Shown in pieces: positions 27,101-36,481 of a stretch of 64,000 nucleotides of DNA. The stretch's first letter is position 1; each line of letters starts with the position of its first letter. The translations under genes and the position numbers were made by a program. Origin of the DNA: Lepus europaeus. Lineage: Eukaryota > Chordata > Mammalia > Lagomorpha > Leporidae. The notes beneath the pieces were generated by a model. The model saw only the letters and a program-made list of their open reading frames with translations, was not told the DNA's origin and made no database searches. The DNA lies in the NCBI RefSeq assembly GCF_033115175.1, contig NC_084840.1, positions 76,833,179 to 76,897,178 on the forward strand, written 5' to 3'.

Positions 27101-30100
27101 GAAAAGGAAATAAAAGACTGCAATTAGGCATTACGTCACTACAATTAGAATGACTATTATCAAATTAAAAATAATAATAATAGTACAAAATGATGGCAAA
27201 ATTGTACTGAGAGTGATGCCCTCATACATTGTTTGTAGGAATGTAATTAATACAACTATTATGGAAAATAGTCTGGATATTCTGCAAAAAACTAAAATGG
27301 ATCCACCATGTGAGTCAGATATCACACTTCTGGGAATATATCTCAGGGAAGCGAAATCAGCATACGACAAATATATCGGGGCTGGTGCCATGGCTCACTT
27401 GGTTAATCCTCCACCAGCAGCACCGGCATCCCATATGGGCGCCAGTTCTAGTCCCGGTTGTTCCTCTTCCAGTCCAGCTCTCTGCTGTGGCCCGGGAGGG
27501 CAGTGGAGGATGGCCCAAGTACTTGGGCCCCTGCCCCCGCATGGAAGACCAGGAAGAAGCACCTGGCTCCTGGCTTCAGATGGACGCGGCGCCAACCGAA
27601 GCGGCCATTTGGGGAGTGAACCAACAGAAGGAAGACCTTTCTCTCTGTCTCTCTTTCTCACTGTCTATAACTCTGTCAAATAAATAAATAAATAAAAAGA
27701 TAAATATATCTTCTTCTGCATGTTTATAACAGTCCAAATTGCAACAGTCCATAGGAGAGAGAACCAATATAAAATCCATCAGTTCCTCAAGAGTAGATAA
27801 ACAAAATGTGGTTCATATAAATGATAAAAAATTACTTCAGCCGGCCGGCGCCGCGGCTCACTAGGCTAATCCTCCGCCTTGCGGCGCCGGCACACCGGGT
27901 TCTAGTCCCGGTCGGGGCACCGATCCTGTCCCGGTTGCCCCTCTTCCAGGCCAGCTCTCTGCTGTGGCCAGGGAGTGCAGTGGAGGATGGCCCAAGTGCT
28001 TGGGTCCTGCACCCCATGGGAGACCAGGAGAAGCACCTGGCTCCTGCCATTGGATCAGCGCGGTGCGCCAGCCGCAGTGCGCTACCGCGGCGGCCATTGG
28101 AGGGTGAACCAACGGCAAAAGGAAGACCTTTCTCTCTGTCTCTCTCTCACTGTCCACTCTGCCTGTCAAAAAAAAAATTACTTAAGCCACAAAAATTGTT
28201 TAAATCCTGATATTTTCAACAAAATAATTGATGAAATTGAGTTTCATTATATGAAGAAAAACAAGCCCAACACAGGAAGATTATGGATGTCATTGCTATG
28301 AATCACACATTTTGTGATATTTATCTTCATGTTTTCAAGAAAAAATAATGTATATGTGTACACATATATTTATATAAAGGGATATAGTAAAATATTAAAA
28401 ATTGTTAAAATCTATCACTTCTTGGCCTTTTGGATAAGATCAAGTGTAGTAAAAATTGTTAAAACTTAACAGAAAAAATAAATGTATAAAGCAAATAAAA
28501 AGAAAATGTCTCATTTAAATTTGGAAATAAGAACAGCTCATTGACAACTAAAGACCAAATCAGAATTATCACACAAATCACATTTCATTAATTAATATAT
28601 TTATACATCAAATATTTAATACCTTTGAAGTGTAGAATATATCTTCTCTCTTCACAGTGCCATCTGTAATCTTGCTTCGGATGGCAAGACCCACTTCCTC
28701 TTCATTTTGGTATGCATGAGAAGAATCAATATGGCGATAACCAACGTCTATAGCTATTTTGGTAGCCTCCCCAGCCTCACTCTTAGGAACCTAGAGAAAT
28801 AGCGAAAAGTGAGATCCATGTGATTAGATTACTTCAGAAATCATCAGTGACTTTCACAGGAATCATTTTTTTTTTCTGATGTCTTAGAATAAGCCAGCAT
28901 TTTGGGGAAATGTATGTATCTCAATTTGCCTGAGTTTTCCCTAATTATTAGCAAGATGTAGGCAAGTCAGAAACCTTCCCACACTGGGCCACCTTATTAA
29001 TCACTGGCATCAACGTTCCTCAAGAACTATGACAGCTTTATTGATTTGATCGAAGGACATAAAGGATGCAGCAAAAAAGTTAATATGGTTGTTATTTATA
29101 TAGTGAATTCACAAATGATAGTTACCAGAGGAGAAAATTAAAAGGAATGAAAAATGGAAAAATACAGTGCAAGATCATATGCATCCCTTACAGCGAAATA
29201 AGTAGAACATATTCAATTCTGTGAAAATTTGAATTTGACAGCCTTTAAAAACTTATCTGTAAAGAAAATTGTGTATTTAGTCTCCATTTATAAGATTTTT
29301 CATTGAGGTGGGATTGCATAGATCCTCTCTTTTAGCCCACAACTTAGTCTACTCCCTCAGCAAAAAGCAGGGATACATACACACCACTATCTGCACATGC
29401 AGGGTAGCTACAACCACCATCCAAATTAGTTAGGGAGGTGCCAGTGCAGTGGCACAGCAGGTTAAAGCCCTGGTCTGAAGCGCCTGCATCCCATATGGGT
29501 GCTGGTTCTAGTCCCAGCTGCTCCTTGTCCAATCTAGCTCTCCGCTATGGCCTGGGAAAGCAGTAGAAGATGGCCCAAGTCCTTGGGCCCCAGCACCCAT
29601 GTGGGAGACCTGGAAGAAGCTCGTGGCTCTTGGCTTCAGATCAGCGCAGCTCTGGCCATTGGGGCCATCTAGGGAGTGAACCAGCAGATGGAAGACTTTT
29701 CTCTCTGTCTCTACCTCTCTCTGTAACATTGTCATTTAAATAAATGAAATAAATCTTAAAAAAAAAATTTACCTGGTGTCCTTGATCATTCCCTCTCATT
29801 CATTCCACCTCACCCTGAAAAGTTAACTAGGTCTTGGCACCTGTTCAAAATACTCTTCATTAATTTCCTTAGATCTTATACAGTATAAACTAAAAATTTA
29901 AATTTGGGGTAAACAATCCCATGTTATACAATTACATTATCAGAGGATGATACCAGTATGCAGTATTCCCTCTACAGTGATTACTTTTATTCAATAAAAA
30001 CATGTGCGATATTTCTTTGAGTTATGTGTTTGTTAAAATGAATGAATAATATAGTCTAGCTCTTAATGGGTTCTAGTTTCTACCTAACATATTATATTTC

Positions 30101-30703
30101 CATTCAGGCCAGTTAGTTGGAATTGAGAGTAGTATAAAGCAAAGTCCATCCAAAATGCAGTAATTAATCTGCAGTGCCCAAGATTAACCCTTGAGCAGAA
30201 CACCACTGCTCTCTTTTTTATATTCCATGGATTTCCTCTCTAGTAACAAAAATTGCCTGCATCACTCCTTGTTGGAAGGAGAAAATACTTCTTGAATTAA
30301 GAAAAAAGCAGAGAAACAATGACAACTGCAACCACCAGGCAATCAGTCTTGTTAAGGATTAGCGTTTTTCTCATTACCCAAGTGAAAAGACTGAAACAGA
30401 AAGCAAAACAACTATCCAGGATCCTCAGCAGGGGACCACAGCATCTGACTGTCAGGCAGAACAAACTGTGTAACTAAGTTCAGTATTCTGCATGAAACAG
30501 CTGTAGCCTGGGGAACTGGAGAACCAATGAAACCTGTAGTCACACAGAAATTGGCTGCCTTCCCACCACCCTAAGTCTATTTTCTTTTGTCGCCTCAAGC
30601 GCAAAGCAACTGAGATTACCGCATCTGGTGCATAGGTGCCAAGTCCCAGTGCAGGAATGGAGTGACCATCGTTTAATGCCACACGCTGATGTTTAGGATC
30701 CAT
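12105..30703 (-). CDS. AKR1C-like: AKR1C-family aldo-keto reductase gene 1, complete, nine exons
   Basis: A cytosolic NAD(P)(H)-dependent oxidoreductase of the hydroxysteroid/dihydrodiol dehydrogenase subfamily, reducing or oxidising steroid, prostaglandin and xenobiotic carbonyl/alcohol groups (family knowledge). The exons (30620-30703, 28623-28790, 24136-24252, 22666-22743, 22159-22281, 19201-19310, 18791-18956, 14243-14325, 12105-12147) sum to 972 nt = 323 aa, the usual AKR1C length, and all introns are GT-AG. Visible residues: tetrad D50, Y55, K84, H117; cofactor pocket S166, N167, Q190, Y216, K270, S271; steroid-site W227; C-terminal PFSDEY. The usual R276, which binds the NADP 2'-phosphate, is E276 ([12 protein letters not shown]), as I recall for the NAD-preferring mouse Akr1c12/13/19 group; FRPELV, MHYP and LDGLNKN also resemble that group. 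A TATA box lies about 80 bases upstream of the ATG. The substrate and the exact rabbit orthologue name cannot be settled from sequence alone. Confidence 0.95.
12148..14242. other. Intron 8 of gene 1
   Basis: 2.1 kb, matching intron 8 of gene 2 (56664-58760) in length and in many blocks. No SINE or LTR was seen, which is unusual in this window. Confidence 0.6.
14243..14325 (-). CDS. AKR1C-like: AKR1C gene 1 exon 8
   Basis: 83 nt, as in other AKR1C genes; acceptor aacag, donor gtaagt. Encodes [20 protein letters not shown] then LRYYPAD plus two bases of the next codon (residues 283-309), the last helix before the C-terminal loop. Confidence 0.95.
14440..15180 (+). mobile_element. Old L1 3' end, shared by both duplicons
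   Basis: Sense-strand L1 3' region (for example 'gctatgatacaag...', 'ttagtgaaataagtcaga'). The same element at the same intron position is in gene 2 (59015-59725), so it came before the gene duplication. Confidence 0.75.
15197..15550 (+). mobile_element. Diverged CSINE, shared by both duplicons
   Basis: An old C-repeat (ccacctgcaatgcagtca head) just after the shared L1. The counterpart is at 59738-60105. Confidence 0.75.
15633..16186 (+). mobile_element. CSINE split by an L1 tail
   Basis: The head (ggggccagcactgtggcaca) and body are separated by about 205 bases of reverse-strand L1 3' end. Flanks gaggtc and gaggtc look like the target duplication. Absent at the paralogous site in gene 2. 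Confidence 0.85.
15733..15937 (-). mobile_element. L1 3'-end fragment inserted in the CSINE
   Basis: The plus strand reads tttcaacttttatttaat, then the typical antisense rabbit L1 3' terminus (aaatttccaaagtacaac). It lies between the two halves of the CSINE, so it is younger than the SINE. Confidence 0.75.
16640..16890 (-). mobile_element. Very diverged CSINE
   Basis: (ag)-rich stretch followed by a degraded CSINE body ending in the 'tatgggcag' head-like region. The counterpart in gene 2 is at 61150-61480. Confidence 0.5.
17124..17462 (+). mobile_element. Young CSINE, copy A only
   Basis: A well-preserved C-repeat with a perfect target duplication gaaaatatatca at 17112-17123 and 17463-17474. 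Not present at the equivalent place in gene 2 (near 61690), so it came after the duplication. Confidence 0.93.
17505..17824 (-). mobile_element. Older CSINE, shared
   Basis: Reverse C-repeat with near-identical flanks gagaacaagtttt and gagaacaaatttt at 17492-17504 and 17825-17837. The head half survives in gene 2 at 61735-61868. Confidence 0.85.
17905..18320. other. Paralogue-conserved intron 7 block
   Basis: A block of about 400 bases matching 61950-62350. It is not recognisable as SINE or L1. Both copies keep an open frame of about 70 codons that stops at the same place (17919-18137 and 61959-62168), but no family is recognised. It could be an old repeat or a regulatory element. Confidence 0.45.
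18791..18956 (-). CDS. AKR1C-like: AKR1C gene 1 exon 7
   Basis: 166 nt; completes W227, then [20 protein letters not shown] through [11 protein letters not shown] (residues 228-282). It contains the cofactor-site K270-S271-F272 and the unusual E276 (codon GAG) in place of the usual Arg. Confidence 0.96.
19201..19310 (-). CDS. AKR1C-like: AKR1C gene 1 exon 6
   Basis: 110 nt, residues 191-227 ([20 protein letters not shown] then [16 protein letters not shown] and the first two bases of W227). It contains the AKR signature segment and Y216, which stacks on the nicotinamide in this family. Confidence 0.96.
19311..22158. other. Intron 5 of gene 1
   Basis: 2.85 kb. Apart from the CSINE at 19455-19862 it is AT-rich unique sequence. 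A 40-base near-duplicate ('actgtactaatttagaacat') occurs at about 21421-21450 and 21468-21494, a short local tandem duplication. Confidence 0.5.
19455..19862 (-). mobile_element. Old CSINE, shared, with long GA tract
   Basis: Reverse C-repeat with an expanded purine tract (19485-19605). The counterpart at 63500-63832 carries a repeated piece of the same SINE just beyond it. Confidence 0.75.
22159..22281 (-). CDS. AKR1C-like: AKR1C gene 1 exon 5
   Basis: 123 nt, residues 150-190 ([20 protein letters not shown] through KPVCNQ). Contains S166, N167 and Q190, which hold the nicotinamide amide in AKRs. Confidence 0.96.
22666..22743 (-). CDS. AKR1C-like: AKR1C gene 1 exon 4
   Basis: 78 nt, residues 124-149 ([26 protein letters not shown]), loop A region lining the substrate cleft. 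Consensus acceptor and donor (gtgagt). Confidence 0.95.
22949..23497 (+). mobile_element. Solo LTR in intron 3
   Basis: About 550 bp, beginning ctgctaaaa and ending cttacag, with ttac on both sides (22944-22947 and 23499-23502). This fits a 4-bp duplication and a class I (gamma-like) family. It has a TATA-like region near 23325 and AATAAA at 23406-23411, with no internal region: a fossil solo LTR in the orientation opposite to the gene. Confidence 0.8.
24136..24252 (-). CDS. AKR1C-like: AKR1C gene 1 exon 3
   Basis: 117 nt, residues 85-123 ([20 protein letters not shown] to MHYPAAMK). Contains the catalytic H117; residue 118 is Tyr, where human AKR1C has Phe. Confidence 0.96.
24611..24820 (+). 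mobile_element. Short CSINE with internal deletion
   Basis: Head and tail present; the middle third is missing. Flanks aaaaaataca-like on both sides. Confidence 0.8.
25134..25630 (+). mobile_element. GC-rich solo LTR, 497 bp, in intron 2
   Basis: Starts TGGGGCATGA and ends CCCTGCA, flanked by caccgt at 25128-25133 and 25631-25636. The 5' part is GC- and CpG-rich, with TATAAAA at 25475-25481. No internal region, so a fossil solo LTR. The 6-bp duplication suggests a class II-like family. It interrupts the old L1 ORF1 fragment. Confidence 0.9.
26349..26682 (+). mobile_element. CSINE in the old L1
   Basis: Complete but diverged C-repeat ending in aaataaataaaaaatgaatc. Confidence 0.88.
27378..27701 (+). 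mobile_element. Young CSINE subfamily copy
   Basis: Head ggggctggtgccatggctca with 'ttggttaatcctcc', the younger C-repeat type. Target duplication aaatatatc at 27369-27377 and 27702-27710. Confidence 0.93.
27843..28171 (+). mobile_element. Youngest-type CSINE
   Basis: GC-rich head (ggccggcgccgcggctcact), CpGs well preserved, duplication aaaaaattactt-agcc with one mismatch. Among the youngest-looking insertions in the window, about 130 bases after another CSINE. Confidence 0.95.
28411..28450 (+). pseudogene. RNU2 (fragment): Truncated U2 snRNA retrocopy
   Basis: 28414-28450 matches the first 37 or so bases of U2 snRNA (atcacttcttggccttttgg, then ataagatcaagtgtagt) with about three changes. 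It is flanked by a perfect 14-bp repeat, aaaaattgttaaaa, at 28397-28410 and 28451-28464, so it is a retroposed, 3'-truncated snRNA copy. It cannot make a working U2. Confidence 0.88.
28623..28790 (-). CDS. AKR1C-like: AKR1C gene 1 exon 2
   Basis: 168 nt, residues 29-84 ([20 protein letters not shown] to DIFYTSK). Contains three of the four catalytic residues: D50, Y55 and K84. Position 54 is Ala, where human enzymes have Leu or Val, which should widen the steroid pocket slightly (inference). Confidence 0.96.
29433..29768 (+). mobile_element. CSINE in intron 1
   Basis: Complete C-repeat, head gtgccagtgcagtggcacag, tail taaatgaaataaatc. Confidence 0.9.
30620..30703 (-). CDS. AKR1C-like: AKR1C gene 1 exon 1 (coding part)
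   Basis: 84 nt, residues 1-28: [20 protein letters not shown] then LGTYAPDA, followed by the donor gtaatc. The ATG is the only one in frame and gives the standard AKR1C N-terminus. Confidence 0.96.
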
Positions 30704-30783
30704 TGCTTCCACTCTGCTGGCGAACCACACTCTGTTTATTTCTGGTGCCTTCGAAGGAATAACAGGAAGTCAGCACTCACTTG

Positions 30784-30794
30784 CCTATATAAAG
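30784..30794 (-). promoter_or_regulatory. TATA box of AKR1C gene 1
   Basis: The gene strand reads ctttatatagg about 80-90 bases upstream of the ATG, so transcription should start near 30755 with a 5' UTR of about 50 bases. Inferred from position only. Confidence 0.65.
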
Positions 30795-30839
30795 TTCTAT
30801 GACTTGTGGGAGGAGTGAATTTAAAGCAGTATTACACAT

Positions 30840-31487
30840 TTAAACACAGACTTAAAAATTTAGTTCGAAATTTTACAGGAAAGAAAGTTTTTGTTGCTGG
30901 TAAAAAATAAACCATTACATTTAAATTTTTTTTTTCTTTTAGAATCTCTCACAGTTGTTTAAAAACCTGCCAGACTGTTCAAACAACTAGGTATTCTCTG
31001 GTTGTGTTGTTTATTTTTGTAATGAGGAAATCCCTTCTAATCATACATTGTTTGAAACAATTAGCTGTATAACACACACACGCACACACACACAGAGAGA
31101 ATTAAAGAAATGGTTTTTAAGAAATTTTTCAACATTTACCCTCAATGAATGAACAGAAGTTAAAACTGAGGAGGTCCAAGAAAGATGATAGTTGCATGTA
31201 AAGCTCCAGTGTTTGTAGCCCAAAGACATCAATTTAAACAGAGATTCACACAACAACTCACCTTCACACGAGCTAAGGAATCCAGTAATATAGTGAAGAA
31301 ACAGTACAGAAACTCCACAATCCAATAAAGGTTGAGTACAGACATGCTGCCAATATGCTGTCACAAGCAGTTGCAGCTCCTACCTTACCAGCTATAGGTT
31401 GGTAAGTCCATCTATACGGGAAAAAAATTAAAAAAGGAAGAAAGCCCTGCTACCCAAAGAAGCAAAGAGACAATGGACCCCATCTGC
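30840..31487. other. Upstream region of AKR1C gene 1
   Basis: About 650 bases between the promoter and the L1-type insertion. It holds an (AC)n tract at 31072-31095 and no recognised repeat otherwise. Proximal regulatory elements, if any, would lie here. Confidence 0.4.
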
Positions 31488-32265
31488 AAAGAATTCTGCA
31501 GTCACAGGGGACACCAGCAGCAGAATCAACACACCAGCACTGGAACACGAGGTGAGCCGAACCTCAATAGCTCGAGACACCAGCGGGAAAGCGGAAAGAG
31601 GAGACTAGAGGGAACGAGGCTTGAAACCCCGTGGGGAAAATTTCACCAGGCTAAGTAGAAGAGAGAGAGGGGAAAAAAAAAAAGTGACTGATACGGACAC
31701 GAGTTTCTCTCTCTCCGCTCACCCCTCAAAGGCGAGCAAGACAAAGAGCAGGCGCCATTTTGGACATACGTCATAAGCAGGGCGACCTCAGGTCTGCACC
31801 AGCCCTGAGCCTAGCAGAAAAACCTGACTGGGCGGGGGGGGGCGTGAAATAAAAGGAGATTAGGATCTAACTTGGCAACCCAGTGGGAGACTGCAGGAGA
31901 ATTGGAGCCCACACTGAGGGCAGCACAGATTCCCTGTGTGGTCCTTGGGAAAGAGCTTCCAATCTCTGGCTCCTGTGGGTCTATCATTCCCCTGCTAACT
32001 ACCTCCAATTACGTTCAGCTGTGCAGAATTACTTCCCTTTTGAATCAAAAAAAAAAAAAAAAAGAATGAAAGAAAGAGAGATTTACCGCATCTAACCTGG
32101 GAGTGTCACTTTTGCACACCCTCAAACCTGAGGAACCAAACAGAGCTCTCAGGCCACACTCATCTCAAGCCTCTAAGGCTCCACCGAAAGCAGACAGTCC
32201 ACTTCATACAGAGCCATAGTGTAACAAGAAAAAACACCACAGTGAAGAAACCAAATATCTCCAAC

Positions 32266-33300
32266 ATGCCAAACAACAAACGCAAAAACCGAGGTAAAAA
32301 GAACAAGGAAGACACTATGACGCCCCCAAATGAAAAAGACACCCCAATTCAAGATTATGAAGATGATGAGATAGAAGAAATGCAAGAAGCAGATCTCCAA
32401 AAATTGATAAGAACATTAAGAAGTTCTCAAAAACAAATTCTTGAACTACAGAAATCCTTAATGGACAAGATAGAAAATCTCTCTCGTGAAAATGAAATAT
32501 TAAGGAGGAATCAAAATGAAATGAAACAACTAGTAGAACAAGAAACTGTGATAGTGACGAGAAATCATAATGAAATGAAGAATTCAATAGATCAAATGAC
32601 AAACACATTAGAGAGCCTTAAAAACAGAATGGGCGAAGCAGAAGAGAGAATATCGGACTTAAAAGACAGAGAACAGGAAAGGAAACAGGCAAGCCAAAGA
32701 AAAGAGGAAATTAGAAATCTAAAAAATATTGTTGGGAATCTACAGGATACTATTAAAAAACCCAACATTCGGGTTCTAGGAGATCCTGAAGGCATGGAGA
32801 GGGAGAAAGGATTAGAAGGCATTTTCAGTGAGATACTAGCAGAAAATTTCCCAGGTTTGGAGAAGGACAGAGGCATCTTAGTACAGGAAGCTTATAGAAC
32901 CCCTAATAAACATGACCAAAAGAGATCCTCCCCACGACATGTTGTAATTAAACTCACCACAGTGAAACATAAAGAAAAGATTCTAAAATGTGCAAGAGAG
33001 AAACGTCAGATTACTCTCAGAGGATCTCCAATTAGACTCACAGCAGACTTCTCATCAGAAACCCTACAAGCTAGAAGGGAATGGCGAGACATAGCCCAGG
33101 TACTAAGAGAGAAAAACTGCCAGCCCAGAATACTATATCCAGCAAAGCTCTCATTTGTGAATGAAGGTGAAATAAAGACTTTTCATAGTAAACAGAAACT
33201 GAAAGAATTTGTTGCCACTCGTCCTGCCCTGCAAAAGATGCTTAAAGATGTGTTACACACAGAAACACAGAAACATGGTCACCAATATGAAAGAAGGTAA
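32266..33300 (+). CDS. L1 ORF1 protein, intact
   Basis: A 344-aa L1 ORF1p, the RNA-binding trimeric chaperone of the L1 ribonucleoprotein. Residues 1-40 are basic then acidic; about 41-160 form the heptad-rich coiled coil. An RRM occupies about 162-258 (KPNIRVLGDPEG, RTPNKHDQKRSSPRHVVIKL), and the C-terminal domain about 262-325 (SSETLQARREW, CQPRILYPAKLSF, EGEIKTF). No stop or frameshift. ATG at 32266 is chosen over an upstream GTG because MPNNKRK is a basic start typical of L1 ORF1. The usual ORF2 does not follow. Whether it is expressed is unknown. Confidence 0.92.
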   Translation: MPNNKRKNRGKKNKEDTMTPPNEKDTPIQDYEDDEIEEMQEADLQKLIRTLRSSQKQILELQKSLMDKIENLSRENEILRRNQNEMKQLVEQETVIVTRNHNEMKNSIDQMTNTLESLKNRMGEAEERISDLKDREQERKQASQRKEEIRNLKNIVGNLQDTIKKPNIRVLGDPEGMEREKGLEGIFSEILAENFPGLEKDRGILVQEAYRTPNKHDQKRSSPRHVVIKLTTVKHKEKILKCAREKRQITLRGSPIRLTADFSSETLQARREWRDIAQVLREKNCQPRILYPAKLSFVNEGEIKTFHSKQKLKEFVATRPALQKMLKDVLHTETQKHGHQYERR

Positions 33301-34191
33301 AGGAAGGAAACCTCACAGCAAAAGATCACAGGAAGCTCAGTTTCTCTTTGACATAGAATTAAACTCTGATTCTCTGTTAAAGCAATGTGTTAAAGTAACC
33401 TATTACGTTCTCTTGATGTCTGTTAAATTCTAATTGTTCAAAAACAGCTGAATTTTTATTAAGAGCTATGGGTTATTTAAATATGTGGTTATTTTCAAAG
33501 ATTTGAATAATCACCTTGTAACAATGATCAAATTTGGTCTATGTTATGTTATGATTTTAAGGAATCTTATTTCAACCAGATATTTTGGATTTTGAGCCTT
33601 CTTGGCATTCTTGACAGGCATTCAAAAAATCAAAGTTCCAAACAATCTGGACTCTAAAATTTCCAGTAAATCTTGGACTTTGGTTTTTCCAATTTGGGCC
33701 CAACTGAAAAAATTGAAGGACCTATGTCTCTCATCTTATAGAGACACCAACTAGTCAGGCTATTTGGATTATATTAGAAGTACTGTCAAGATGTGACGTG
33801 GTACTAAATTTTAAGTTTCTATAATGGAAAATGCTATTAATACAAATGTTTGAGAATTAAAAAGTCTAATGATTTTGTGTTACTACACATGATAGTTATC
33901 TTAATGAGAAAGCCCCAGAGGCCTAAAGGGTTAAATACTTGTAAAATCCTAAAGGTGCTTTCAAAAATACTGTGAAGTAAGCAAGTGCCTCTTGTTGGTT
34001 GATGAGTTTATAATTTTAAACATGGCAACTTAAAGTCTTTTGTCATCCACAGTTGTATATGATGTGCTGCTCATAAAACTAAAGCATCATTGGTTCTGTG
34101 TGTAGCTGTCCTCCTATAGGTTCCTATGGACTTTTTCCAGCCACTTCTACTGTATTCAGTACTTTGGGATGGCTCTGTAAACAGCTGAAGC

Positions 34192-36481
34192 CAATAATGT
34201 ATTAACAGTACCAACTGAGAGAAAGTATGGTTAACTGAGGTTACTAAAAACAAAAAGCAATTCAAATCAATTGGCAATCTACAAAAAGAGTTAAAGATTT
34301 TAAAAGCTATTATTAAAATTGCTATATTGGTCTATTGTGTTATGTTACATGTGTGTACATATTGTATGTCCACATGGGAAAATTTTATTGAGAATTTTAT
34401 TTTAATTGGCTTATAATTAAGATTGTCCATAAATTTAAGCCTCTAAAATTAATCAAAGATACATTTTAATTTGTGTGACCTGAATCTGTATATCATATGT
34501 TTTAAACTTGCTGGTAGAAAGAAACTAAGAACATTTTATATGATTGTGCTTAAGTTTACTGGTTAAACAAACTACACCATGTTAGATATTTAAGAGCTGT
34601 TTTCAAATACATGATTCTTAAAATTTATAGAAGGCATTGGACCTTCTGGTAAATGTTTTCTTAAGTTGTTATCTAATGGTTGAAACTGTTTGCTAAGCAT
34701 TCATGTAATATTGCTATTGTCAGCAAGCGATCTAGGACTTGCTCCCTCATTTCTCTATTCTAAGCCCAACTTGTTCTTTCATTTCTCTATTCTCCTCAAG
34801 GTAGGAAACTAATTCTATTATGAAGGAATCTGTAGGACGCACAATTTAATCTTTAGACCTTATAAAAGAGATGACTAACATTTTTCTGTAATAGCAGAGC
34901 CAAAATAAGAGCTTAAATAATAATCTCATAGCTAGATTTACTTTGCCATCAGCGAAGTAAGCAGTAAGTAGAAAAAACCTCCCTTTCAGACCAAAGGGAA
35001 AGAAAGTTTTAAAGTGAGAATATAATTTTCCTCATGGGTATTGTCTACCTTAGAAAAACTACTACAGAACATGCCTGTGACTATAGACTTGTAGTTCAGG
35101 CCACCGAAGATTACAGATGGGACTTGGGCACTCCCTTGACTTGCATCCTCTGGTCTGCTTTAACAAAAACCAGGAGGAAAAGAAAGCTAGGCATCAGGAG
35201 CAATGGGTAGCAGGCCTATTAATGGCTGATCTGTACAGTGATCTGCCTTCAAGGAGACCCAACAGGCCAGTCCACTGCAGTGGCTTTCAATGTGGTAAGC
35301 CTGGGCTTCAGCAGAAGTCAACTTGTGAAGAGCCCTGGCAGCTCTGCCAAGAGTTGGATCACTGGAAATGGACCTGCTCTGGAGTCGAAGGATGCCCAGG
35401 TCAGAGCCACAGATCTTATTGGCACTAAGCAGAAAAGCCCTTCACTCAGCCCAGCTTGCAAAGTGACCACTGCAGCTGAGGGGACGGCCACATAGGGACA
35501 GCAACACTGCAGGCAGAGCTGTAAATTTCTTGTTAGAGATGCCCCCTGCCTTTACCTAGCCAGCTCTCCTCCCAGCCCAGCCAAGTAATGAAAGTCAACA
35601 AAGTGCCTTCTTCTAGGAGGTTCACACCTCCCTTAGGATGTACCCCATGTGAAGAGATAGATATGTCTGGGCCTCTTAACTTATAAGGCCTAAAGCCCAA
35701 CAGATTATTATCAAGCCCCTTCTATCAGGTTCTATTTGCCTCTCAATCAGAAAACTTAATTGTAGCTTAGACAGCACCTTTCTTAGCTCCTCTAATAATG
35801 ACTCTGTCCTTTGTTCTAGACCCTGTCTAGCGCACTTGGGCCTCATTCCTTCGTAATCATAACCTCTACTCTACCACCAATGGCTCTACTCCCAACCTGT
35901 GTGTACTGATGGTCCTCTTCCCCACTTAATGCTGTGTAATTGTTCAGACCTGGTTAATGCCACTCTTAGGATCATTGGTTACTATCCTCACCCTGTCTTT
36001 TATGACCTTGTCTAAATATGATCAGAGTCGGCGAACTTGGAAGGCTTCCATAGCCTTGGCAACTCATGACGAGAGCCTAGGGTGGTCACTTGTGCCATAA
36101 ACTAGAGTTTCAATTTGTTGGGTCAACAACAGGAGTCACTGTGCACTTGTTCCTCATGTGGGATCTCTGTCCTTAATGTGCTGTACATTTTGATTTAATG
36201 CTATAACTAGTACTCAAACAGTATGTTTCACTTTGTGTTTCTATGTGGGTGCAAACTCTTGAAATCTTTACTTAATGTATACTAAATTGATCTTCTGCAT
36301 ATAAAGAGAATTGAAAATGAATCTTGATGTGAATGGAAAGGGAGAGGGCGCGGGAGAGGGGAGGGTTGCGGGTGGGAGGGAAGTTTTGGGAGGGGGAAGC
36401 TATTGTAATCCATAAGCTGTACTTTGGAAATTATATTCATTAAATAAAAGTTAAAAAATAGATAATGAAAAAAGAAAAAAA
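34192..36481 (+). mobile_element. Chimeric retrovirus-L1 retrotransposon, copy 2
   Basis: Matches 890-3176 end to end: an unknown 5' section, broken gag-pro-like remnant (about 35110-36000), then rabbit L1 3' end and A-rich tail. It starts at the same base (caataatgtattaac) as copy 1. The 11-bp string aagccaataat occurs at 34188-34198 and again at 36482-36492 just after the tail, as a target duplication should. This suggests a separate insertion into the ORF1-only element. Its first seven bases overlap that string, so the 5' junction is ambiguous by seven bases. The retroviral part is a fossil with several breaks. Confidence 0.7.

Larger units (their letters stand above)
24960..27840 (+). mobile_element. 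Old L1 (ORF1 to ORF2 end) in intron 2
   Basis: ORF1-like sequence flanks the LTR (25060-25133 and 25637-25890; for example 'gaaggtgaaataaagacctt', the EGEIKTF motif). ORF2 C-terminal sequence runs from about 26020 to 27370 (for example 'attatggtactggcaaaa'). Broken by an LTR and CSINEs, with many stops. Confidence 0.75.

Noticed and set aside
27150-27683. 177-codon open frame
   Set aside because: It joins old L1 ORF2 sequence to a CSINE body; the second half matches the other CSINE-derived frames.
32242-32265. Start of ORF1 at the GTG 24 bases upstream
   Set aside because: GTG starts are not used this way in L1 ORF1; the ATG at 32266 gives the usual basic N-terminus.
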